In this document: positions 51,801 through 63,700 of the stretch, in pieces
How the letters are laid out: every line of letters starts with the position of its first letter
Numbering within the stretch: position 1 is the first letter of the stretch
Source of the DNA: Lamellibrachia columna
Taxonomy: Eukaryota; Annelida; Polychaeta; Sabellida; Siboglinidae
Direction of reading: 5' to 3'
Assembly: GCA_963662155.1 (NCBI GenBank)
Contig: OY759266.1
Span: forward strand, 1,831,001-1,895,000
Length of the DNA stretch: 64,000 nucleotides
Made by a program: the position numbers and the translations under genes
The notes under the pieces: generated by a model
What the model was told of the DNA's origin: nothing
Databases searched by the model: none
Seen by the model: the letters and a program-made list of their open reading frames with translations, nothing else

Positions 51801-54723
51801 AGTCAGCTAACACACCGTCTATGCCACAGAGAGTATGGGAGCATGTAAGTCAGCTAACACACCGTCTATGCCACAGAGAGTATGGGAGCATGTAAGTCAG
51901 CTAACACACCGTCTTTGCCACAGAGAGTATTGGAGCATGTAAGTCAGCTAACACACCGTCTATGCCACAGAGAGTATGGGAGCATGTAAGTCAGCTAACA
52001 CACCGTCTATGCCACAGAGAGTATGGGAGCATGTAAGTCAGCTAACACACCGTCTATGCCACAGAGAGTATGGGAGCATGTATGTCAGCTAACACACCGT
52101 CTATGCCACAGAGAGTATGGGAGCCTGTAAGTCAGCTAACACACCGTCTTTGCCACAGAGAGTATGGGAGCATGTAAGTCAGCTAACACACCGTCTATGC
52201 CACAGAGAGTATGGGAGCATGTAAGTCAGCTAACACACCGTCTATGCCACAGAGAGTATTGGAGCATGTAAGTCAGCTAACACACCGTCTATGCCACAGA
52301 GAGTATGGGAGCATGTATGTCAGCTAACACACCGTCTATGCCACAGAGAGTATGGGAGCCTGTAAGTCAGCTAACACACCGTCTTTGCCACAGAGAGTAT
52401 GGGAGCATGTAAGTCAGCTAACACACCGTCTTTGCCACAGAGAGTATGGGAGCCTGTAAGTCAGCTAACACACCGTCTATGCCACAGAGAGTATGGGAGC
52501 ATGTAAGTCAGCTAACACACCGTCTTTGCCACAGAGAGTATGGGAGCATGTAAGTCAGCTAACACACCGTCTATGCCACAGAGAGTATGGGAGCCTGTAA
52601 GTCAGCTAACACACCGTCTATGCCACAGAGAGTATGGGAGCATGTAAGTCAGCTAACACACCGTCTATGCCACAGAGAGTATGGGAGCATGTATGTCAGC
52701 TAACACACCGTCTATGCCACAGAGAGTATGGGAGCCTGTAAGTCAGCTAACACACCGTCTTTGCCACAGAGAGTATGGGAGCATGTAAGTCAGCTAACAC
52801 ACCGTCTTTGCCACAGAGAGTATGGGAGCATGTAAGTCAGCTAACATCTCATCAGCATATGTCAGCAGTAAACGTAGTTGAGCAGTAATGAGATAGAGTC
52901 AGGTGCACTAAACCCTGGCAAGGGTCGATTAATTTTTTTAAAGTTGTTGCAATTACTAGTTGCTATTGTATTAACTCTTTGCCTGTGTATTCCCACTCAT
53001 TCGGACCAGTGGCGCTTTTAACATTCCACATGTTAAACCTGTCGGTGTATTTTGGAACGTCAGTAATAACACTATTTTATTATGAACTTGCGTGCACATG
53101 GGGCAGCAGGTTGTGGTGCTAACGTTTTATTGTGTAATAAAATGACAGTTCGTCTTACTTACCTACTCCAGACCCAACCATACAGCCTCTTACCCCTGGT
53201 GGAGCTGGCTGCAAAACCCGAATTTCATTACCCCAGGTGTGACGTATGCAGGCATACTCTTAAAACAGCGCAAGGGGTAGTTACACGAGCCACTAAACAG
53301 TCGCCTAATTAATGGTTTACTCTCCTTTTGTTGCTGGCGAAGCCGCTGACGACGAGTGTTAAATGACGACAAACGATGGAGATCCCTCGTGGCAACCAGT
53401 GATGGACTGACCAGGCCTACTCAGACTGACTAGGCCTACTCAGACCGACCAGGCCTACTCAGACTGACCATGCCTACTCGGACCGACCAGGCCTACTCAG
53501 ACTGACCAGGCCTAATCAGACTGACCAGGCGTACTCAATCATAACCGAGACTTTAGACCTTTCGAGCAATGCTAATGTAAAGCCAGACGTACTGTACACG
53601 ACCCGTGGCTTCGGCTCATCAGTCGAGGGAAGGATGCTTGTTATAAGTAGGACACACCTTCCATCTCTGCCGTTCGCACATGTGTTTAAGTTAGTAACTG
53701 TCGCAGTGTCATTGGCTACCTTCCAGTCATTGGCTACCTTCTAGTCATTGGCTACATTCTAGTCATTGGCTACCTTCCAGTCATTGGCTACCTTCCAGTC
53801 ATTGGCTACCTTCCAGTCATTGGCTACCTTCTAGTCATTGGCTACCTTCCAGTCATTGGCTACCTTCCAGTCATTGGCTACCTTCCAGTCATTGGCTACC
53901 TTCTAGTCATTGGCTACCTTCCAGTCATTGGCTACCTTCTAGTCATTGACTACATTCTAGTCATTGGCTACCTTCCAGTCATTGGCTACCTTCCAGTCAT
54001 TTGCTACCTTCCAGTCATTGGCTACCTTCCAGTCATTGGCTACCTTCTAGTCATTTGCTACCTTCCAGTCATTGGCTACCTTCCAGTCATTGGCTACCTT
54101 CCAGTCATTGGCTACCTTCTAGTCATTGGCTACCTTCTAGTCATTGGCTACCTTCCAGTCATTGGCTACCTTCCAGTCATCGACGTATCTTTGGGACCAC
54201 AACACATACAGTAAACATTACTTGTAAACGTCTCCCGTGCGTTGTCACCACCGTGGGAGTGCTTTGTGTAACTACGATCTACGGTAACCTGACGATTAAC
54301 GCCTGTGACATACGTCAGTATCACGATCAACAGCTCCTCGCGTGTACCTGTTGACCCGTACTCTGTAAAACATGGCGCTGCTCGGTCGACGCTGGTAATG
54401 AGAAGTTAACGCACCGACGCCACCAGACTATTTCAACCAGGCACCGACTCACCGTTCAAAAAGTGTGTCTTCGGGAACGTCACCCAAAAGACAGGTGTTT
54501 TATTTTATAAACATTCCAATGTTACTGTAGCGTACTAATTCACCGACCATTACGATAACGGTCACCGGTATGACATGATTATATAGGCCTAGATCCCTTT
54601 GTACACTTGCTTTGAAGATACACATATTTGTCTGGCACATAGCATATCTGTGTACACCATCGAGTCTTCAACAGTGTGCGTGCGTGCATGTGTGCGTGTG
54701 GCCTACGAACGATCACAGTATAA

Positions 54724-54772
<49 letters not shown>

Positions 54773-57700
54773 ACAAATCACCATAGTATAAATAACCTCC
54801 GTCGCTAAATCTGTGCGCCACAATCGTCGAAGAGATCAGTCGCGAGAGACCGTGCATCACGCAATAACGTCCTGTAAAATCATCACCTAGTTGTGGTTGA
54901 TCCTGGTGTGGTGGAAAGCTATTACTGTCGTGGTTGATAGATTCCACGCTCATCTAAAGTGACATTTTGACCCAGCGTTGTCTTCCCACAGGTAACATGG
55001 ACCGCCATCATTACGTTGTGATCGTTGCTCTCTGTCTTCCCACAGATAACATGGACCGCCATCATTACGTTGTGATCGTTGCACTCTGTCTTCCCACAAA
55101 TAACATGGACCGCCATCATTACGTTGTGGTCGTTGCTCTGTGTCTTCCCACAGGTAACATGGACCGCCATCATTACGTTGTGATCGTTGCTCTGTGTCTT
55201 CCCACAGATAACATGGACCGCCATCATTACGTTGTGGTCGTTGCTCTCTGTCTTCCCACAGGTAACATGGACCGCCATCATTACGTTGTGGTCGTTGCTC
55301 TGTGTCTTCCCACAGGTAACACGGACCGCCATCATTACGTTGTGATCGTTGCTCTGTGTCTTCCCACAGGTAACATGGACCGCCATCATTACGTTGTGGT
55401 CGTTGCTCTCTGTCTTCCCACAGGTAACATGGACCGCCATCATTACGTTGTGATCGTTGCTCTGTGTCTTCCCACAGGTAACATGGACCGCCATCATTAC
55501 GTTGTGGTCGTTGCTCTGTGTCTTCCCACATGTAACATGGACCGCCATCATTACGCTGTGGTCGTTGCTCTGTGTCTTCCCACAGGTAACATGGACCGCC
55601 ATCATTACGTTGTGATCGTTGCTCTGTGTCTTCCCACAGGTAACATGGACCGCCATCATTATGTTGTGATCGTTGCTCTGTGTCTTCCCACAGGTAACAT
55701 GGACCGCCATCATTACGTTGTGGTCGTTGCTCTGTGTCTTCCCACAGGTAACATGGACCGCCATCATTACGTTGTGGTCGTTGCTCTCTGACTTCCCACA
55801 GATAACATGGACCGCCATCATTACGTTGTGGTCGTTGCTCTCTGTCTTCCCACAGGTAACACGGACCGCCATCATTACGTTGTGATCGTTGCTCTGTGTC
55901 TTCCCACAGGTAACATGGACCGCCATCATTACGTTGTGATCGTTGCTCTGTGTCTTCCCACAGGTAACATGGACCGCCATCATTACGTTGTGATCGTTGC
56001 ACTTTGTCTTCCCACAGGTAACACGGACCGCCATCGTTACGTTGTGGTCGTTGCTCTGTGTCTTCCCACAGGTAACATGGACCGCCATCATTACGTTGTG
56101 ATCGTTGCTCTGTGTCTTCCCACAGGTAACATGGACCGCCATCATTACGTTGTGGTCGTTGCTCTCTGTCTTCCCACAGGTAACATGGACCGCCATCATT
56201 ACGTTGTGGTCGTTGCTCTCTGACTTCCCACGGATAACATGGACCGCCATCATTACGTTGTGGTCGTTGCTCTGTGTCTTTCCACAGGTAACATGGACCG
56301 TCATCATTACGTTGTGGTCGTTGCTCTGTGTCTTCACACAGGTAACATGGATCGCCATCATTACGTTGTGGTCGTTGCTCTGTGTCTTCCCACAGGTAAC
56401 ATGGACCGCCATCGTTACGTTGTGGTCGTTGCTCTGTGTCTTCCCACAGGTAACATAGACCGCCATCGTTACGTTGTGGTCGTTGCTCTGTGTCTTCCCA
56501 CAGATAACACGGACCGCCATCATTACGTTGTGGTCGTTGCACTGTGTCTTCAGGTAACATGGACCACCATCATTACGTTGTGATCGTTGCTCTCTGTCTT
56601 CCCACAGGTAACATGGACCGCCATCATTACGTTGTGGTCGTTGCTCTGTGTCTTCCCACAGGTAACATGGACCGCCATCATTACGCTGTGGTCGTTGCTC
56701 TGTGTCTTCCCACAGATAACATGGACCGCCATCATTACGTTGTGATCGTTGCTCTCTGTCTTCCCACAGGTAACATGGACCGCCATCATTACGTTGTGGT
56801 CGTTGCTCTGTGTCTTCCCACAGGTAACACGGACCGCCATCATTACGTTGTGGTCGTTGCACTGTGTCTTCAGGTAACATGGACCGCCATCATTACGTTG
56901 TGATCGTTGCTCTCTGTCTTCCCACAGGTAACATGGACCGCCATCATTACGTTGTGGTCGTTGCTCTGTGTCTTCAGGTAACATGGACCGCCATCATTAC
57001 GTTGTGATCGTTGCACTCTGTCTTCCCACAGGTAACATGGACCGCCATCATTACGTTGTGATCGTTGCACTCTGTCTTCCCACAGGTAACATGGACCGCC
57101 ATCATTACGTTGTGATTGTTGCTCTGTGTCTTCCCACAAGTAACATGGACCGCCATCATTACATTGTGATCGTTGCTCTCTGTCTTCCCACAGGTAACAT
57201 GGACCGCCATCATTACGTTGTGATCGTTGCACTCTGTCTTCCCACAGGTAACATGGACCGCCATCATTACGTTGTGGTCGTTGCTCTGTGTCTTCCCACA
57301 GGTAACACGGACCGCCATCATTACGTTGTGATCGTTGCTCTGTGTCTTCCCACAGGTAACATGGACCGCCATCATTACGTTGTGATCGTTGCTCTGTGTC
57401 TTCCCACAGGTAACATGGACCGCCATCATTACGTTGTGGTCGTTGCTCTGTGTCTTCCCACAGGTAACATGGACCGCCATCATTACGTTGTGGTCGTTGC
57501 ACTCTGTCTTCCCACAGGTAACATGGACCGCCATCATTACGTTGTGATCGTTGCTCTCTGTCTTCCCACAGGTAACATGGACCGCCATCATTACGTTGTG
57601 GTCGTTGCACTCTGTCTTCCCACAGGTAACATAGACCGCCATCATTACGTTGTGGTCGTTGCACTCTGTCTTCCCACAGGTAACATGGACCGCCATCATT

Positions 57701-60700
57701 ACGTTGTGATCGTTGCACTCTGTCTTCCAACAGGTAACACGGACCGCCATCGTTACGTTGTGGTCGTTGCTCTGTGTCTTCCCACAGGTAACATGGACCG
57801 CCATCATTACGTTGTGATCGTTGCTCTGTGTCTTCCCACAGGTAACATGGACCGCCATCATTACGTTGTGGTCGTTGCTCTCTGTCTTCCCACAGGTAAC
57901 ATGGACCGCCATCATTACGTTATGGTCGTTGCTCTCTGACTTCCCACGGATAACATGGACCGCCATCATTACGTTGTGGTCGTTGCTCTGTGTCTTTCCA
58001 CAGGTAACATGGACCGTCATCATTACGTTGTGGTCGTTGCTCTGTGTCTTCACACAGGTAACATGGATCGCCATCATTACGTTGTGGTCGTTGCTCTGTG
58101 TCTTCCCACAGGTAACATGGACCGCCATCGTTACGTTGTGGTCGTTGCTCTGTGTCTTCCCACAGGTAACATAGACCGCCATCGTTACGTTGTGGTCGTT
58201 GCTCTGTGTCTTCCCACAGGTAACACGGACCGCCATCATTACGTTGTGGTCGTTGCACTGTGTCTTCAGGTAACATGGACCGCCATCATTACGTTGTGAT
58301 CGTTGCTCTCTGTCTTCCCATAGGTAACATGGACCGCCATCATTACGTTGTGGTCGTTGCTCTGTGTCTTCCCACAGGTAACATGGACCGCCATCATTAC
58401 GCTGTGGTCGTTGCTCTGTGTCTTCCCACAGATAACATGGACCGCCATCATTACGTTGTGATCGTTGCTCTCTGTCTTCCCACAGGTAACATGGACCGCC
58501 ATCATTACGTTGTGGTCGTTGCTCTGTGTCTTCCCACAGGTAACACGGACCGCCATCATTACGTTGTGGTCGTTGCACTGTGTCTTCAGGTAACATGGAC
58601 TGCCATCATTACGTTGTGATCGTTGCTCTCTGTCTTCCCACAGGTAACATGGACCGCCATCATTACGTTGTGGTCGTTGCTCTGTGTCTTCAGGTAACAT
58701 GGACCGCCATCATTACGTTGTGATCGTTGCACTCTGTCTTCCCACAGGTAACATGGACCGCCATCATTACGTTGTGATCGTTGCACTCTGTCTTCCCACA
58801 GGTAACATGGACCGCCATCATTACGTTGTGATTGTTGCTCTGTGTCTTCCCACAAGTAACATGGACCGCCATCATTACATTGTGATCGTTGCTCTCTGTC
58901 TTCCCACAGGTAACATGGACCGCCATCATTACGTTGTGATCGTTGCACTCTGTCTTCCCACAGGTAACATGGACCGCCATCATTACGTTGTGGTCGTTGC
59001 TCTGTGTCTTCCCACAGGTAACATGGACCGCCATCATTACGTTGTGATCGTTGCTCTGTGTCTTCCCACAGGTAACATGGACCGCCATCATTACGTTGTG
59101 ATCGTTGCTCTGTGTCTTCCCACAGGTAACATGGACCGCCATCATTACGTTGTGGTCGTTGCTCTGTGTCTTCCCACAGGTAACATGGACCGCCATCATT
59201 ACGTTGTGGTCGTTGCTCTCTGACTTCCCACAGATAACATGGACCGCCATCATTACGTTGTGGTCGTTGCTCTGTGTCTTCCCACAGGTAACACGGACCG
59301 CCATCATTACGTTGTGATCGTTGCTCTGTGTCTTCCCACAGGTAACATGGACCGCCATCATTACGTTGTGATCGTTGCTCTGTGTCTTCCCACAGGTAAC
59401 ATGGACCGCCATCATTACGTTGTGGTCGTTGCTCTGTGTCTTCCCACAGGTAACATGGACCGCCATCATTACGTTGTGGTCGTTGCACTCTGTCTTCCCA
59501 CAGGTAACATGGACCGCCATCATTACGTTGTGATCGTTGCTCTCTGCCTTCCCACAGGTAACATGGACCGCCATCATTACGTTGTGGTCGTTGCACTCTG
59601 TCTTCCCACAGGTAACATAGACCGCCATCATTACGTTGTGGTCGTTGCACTCTGTCTTCCCACAGGTAACATGGACCGCCATCATTACGTTGTGATCGTT
59701 GCACTCTGTCTTCCCACAGGTAACACGGACCGCCATCGTTACGTTGTGGTCGTTGCTCTGTGTCTTCCCACAGGTAACATGGACCGCCATCATTACGTTG
59801 TGATCGTTGCTCTGTGTCTTCCCACAGGTAACATGGACCGCCATCATTACGTTGTGGTCGTTGCTCTCTGTCTTCCCACAGGTAACATGGACCGCCATCA
59901 TTACGTTGTGGTCGTTGCTCTCTGACTTCCCACGGATAACATGGACCGCCATCATTACGTTGTGGTCGTTGCTCTGTGTCTTTCCACAGGTAACATGGAC
60001 CGTCATCATTACGTTGTGGTCGTTGCTCTGTGTCTTCACACAGGTAACATGGATCGCCATCATTACGTTGTGGTCGTTGCTCTGTGTCTTCCCATAGGTA
60101 ACATGGACCGCCATCGTTACGTTGTGGTCGTTGCTCTGTGTCTTCCCACAGGTAACATAGACCGCCATCGTTACGTTGTGGTCGTTGCTCTGTGTCTTCC
60201 CACAGGTAACACGGACCGCCATCATTATGTTGTGGTCGTTGCACTGTGTCTTCAGGTAACATGGACCGCCATCATTACGTTGTGATCGTTGCTCTCTGTC
60301 TTCCCACAGGTAACATGGACCGCCATCATTATGTTGTGGTCGTTGCTCTGTGTCTTCCCACAGGTAACACGGACCGCCATCATTACGTTGTGGTCGTTGC
60401 ACTCTGTCTTCCCACAGGTAACATGGACCGCCATCATTACGTTGTGGTCGTTGCTCTGTGTCTTCCCACAGGTAACATGGACCGCCATCATTACGCTGTG
60501 GTCGTTGCTCTGTGTCTTCCCACAGATAACATGGACCGCTATCATTACGTTGTGATCGTTGCTCTCTGTCTTCCCACAGGTAACATGGACCGCCATCATT
60601 ATGTTGTGGTCGTTGCTCTGTGTCTTCCCACAGGTAACACGGACCGCCATCATTACGTTGTGGTCGTTGCACTGTGTCTTCAGGTAACATGGACCGCCAT

Positions 60701-63700
60701 CATTACGTTGTGATCGTTGCTCTCTGTCTTCCCACAGGTAACATGGACCGCCATCATTACGTTGTGGTCGTTGCTCTGTGTCTTCAGGTAACATGGACCG
60801 CCATCATTACGTTGTGATCGTTGCACTCTGTCTTCCCACAGGTAACATGGACCGCCATCATTACGTTGTGATCGTTGCACTCTGTCTTCCCACAGGTAAC
60901 ATGGACCGCCATCATTACGTTGTGATTGTTGCTCTCTGTCTTCCCACAGGTAACATGGACCGCCATCATTACGTTGTGATCGTTGCACTCTGTCTTCCCA
61001 CATGTAACATGGACCGCCATCATTACGTTGTGGTCGTTGCTCTGTGTCTTCCCACAGGTAACATGGACCGCCATCATTACGTTGTGGTCGTTGCCCTGTG
61101 TCTTCAGGTAACATGGACCGCCATCATTACGTTTTGGTCGTTGCACTCTGTCTTCCCACAGGTAATACGGACCGCCATCATTACGTTGTGATCGTTGCTC
61201 TGTGTCTTTCCACAGGTAACATGGACCGCCATCATTACGTTGTGGTCGTTGCCCTGTGTCTTCAGGTAACATGGACCGCCATCATTACGTTTTGGTCGTT
61301 GCACTCTGTCTTCCCACAGGTAACATGGACCGCCATCATTACGTTGTGATCGTTGCACTGTATCTTCCCACAGGTAACATGGACCGCCATCATTACGTTG
61401 TGGTCGTTGCACTCTGTCTTCAGGTAACATGGACCGTCATCATTACGTTGTGATCGTTGCACTGTATCTTCCCACAGGTAACATGGATCGCCATCATTAC
61501 GTTGTGATCGTTGCACTCTGTCTTCCCACAGGTAACATGGACCGCCATCATTACGTTGTGGTCGTTGCACTCTGTCTTCAGGTAACATGGATCGTCATCA
61601 TTACGTTGTGATGGTTGCACTGTATCTTCCCACAGGTAACATGGATCGTCATCATTACGTTGTGATCGTTGCTCTGTATCTTCCCACAGGTAACATGGAC
61701 CGCCATCATTACGTTGTGATCGTTGCACTCTGTCTTCCCACAGATAACATGGATCGTCATCATTACGTTGTGGTCGTTGCTCTGTGTCTTCAGGTAACAT
61801 GGACCGCCATCATTACGTTTTGGTCGTTGCACTCTGTCTTCCCACAGGTAACATGGACCGTCATCATTACGTTGTGATCGTTGCACTGTATCTTCCCACA
61901 GGTAACATGGACCGCCATCATTACGTTGTGATCGTTGCACTCTGTCTTCCCACAGGTAACATGGACCGCCATCATTACGTTGTGATCGTTGCTCTGTGTC
62001 TTCCCACAAATAACATGGACCGCCATCATTACGTTGTGATCGTTGCACTGTGTCTTCCCACAGGTAACATGGACCGTCATCATTACGAGACGTTCGAAGA
62101 CTTCGGCAACGACACCTATCCTATGATACTGGACAACGGCAGAGGGTAAATGTCGCAAGCAGTTAACTTACACCCAAACAGAGAATAGATGACCACTGGG
62201 GTTGAACTTGGTTGTGGGGCTGGAAGAAAGTTAACTCGTAGACACTCGAGATCCACACATGATACTAGGTGTCGCGTCGTCCACACGTCACATGGTCAAT
62301 ACCTACGCGACGCATTTTTTATACCTAGGGTTCTCAGCATGGGTTACGCGTACCCCCAGGGGTACACAATAAGTTTTCCAGGGTTACGCGGAGAATTGGC
62401 TGAAGCTAAGGTTGCGTGCAATGGTGCAATAATGTTGTCACTTTGTGTGGTCCACGAAGGAGAAAATGTCTTTCTGTAATACTATCAAATTCACACAAAA
62501 ACATATTCCTGCGAAGCAAACAGTCTACGCTATTAGATAACGTCGTCATCAAAGTCCATCAATTGCTATCTCGAAGGGCCTAACATTTTCCCAGTTAAGA
62601 TACTTCCTAGATTAAGTTACGACGATTTCGCCTTGTTTCAAAGGTTAGCGCCTAACTGGTAAGTTTGCGTCATCAAGTCAAACGTCATCAAGTCAAACGT
62701 CATCAAGTCAAACGTCATCAAGTCAAACGTCATCAAGTCAAACGTCACCAAGTCAAACGATCCCAGTACTAGGCTCTTCTGCCTCTTGCGCGAAGAGTTT
62801 GATACGGAGCAAGAAGGATGCTCTTCCACACTGAGGTCCGTTGGCTCTCACGAGAGAACGTAGTGTCTAGTGTGGTGTCGCAGAAAGATGAGATCACCAA
62901 TTCTTTGACCGCGTCGGCAAGGAGCAGTCTCGAAAATTCGTCGAAAATCTTTCGGACAAAGGTATCTCTTGAAGCTGGCATGCTTGGAAAACATCGTTTT
63001 CCACCTGAGATCGCTTAACAAGTCATTCCAAAGCCGGTTCACCGTGGTGATTGATTTCGTGGACAAAGCCGGTTCACCGTGGTGATTGATTTCGTGGACA
63101 AAGCCGGTTCACCGTGGTGATTGATTTCGTGGACAAAGCCGGTTCACCGTGGTGATTGATTTCGTGGACAAAGCCGGTTCACCGTGGTGATTGATTTCGT
63201 GGACAAAGCCGGTTCACCGTGGTGATTGATTTCGTGGACAAAGCCGGTTCACCGTGGTGATTGATTTCGTGGACAAAGCCGGTTCACCGTGGTGATTGAT
63301 TTCGTGGACAAAGCCGGTTCACCGTGGTGATTGATTTCGTGGACAAAGCCGGTTCACCGTGGTGATTGATTTCGTGGACAAAGCCGGTTCACCGTGGTGA
63401 TTGATTTCGTGGACAACGTACACGCATCTTTGACAGAATTGTGTTAATTGCAAAATTTTCACAAATCGTCCCAGAAATCCACGGCTGATTGTGTACGCTC
63501 GAACCCCTCTTTAACTGTCTGGGCACTGGGCTCTCCTCTCTTCGAGGAGTCTCACACATACATACATCATTCCCGGATGTGAGTGCGCTGGGTTCGAAAT
63601 TCCTCCGTTCAGTGCAGATGTGCAAGAGGATTTGTAGAAGTTCGTGAACGAATCCACCGCGCGTGATGCATTTGACGCCCTACCCCTGCCAAAGTGTTGG

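Noticed and set aside
54922..60690. Minus-strand frames of over 500 residues across the exon 7 array
   Set aside because: Antisense of a 54-bp repeat whose sense strand is explained by the FAM20 exon 7 junction.
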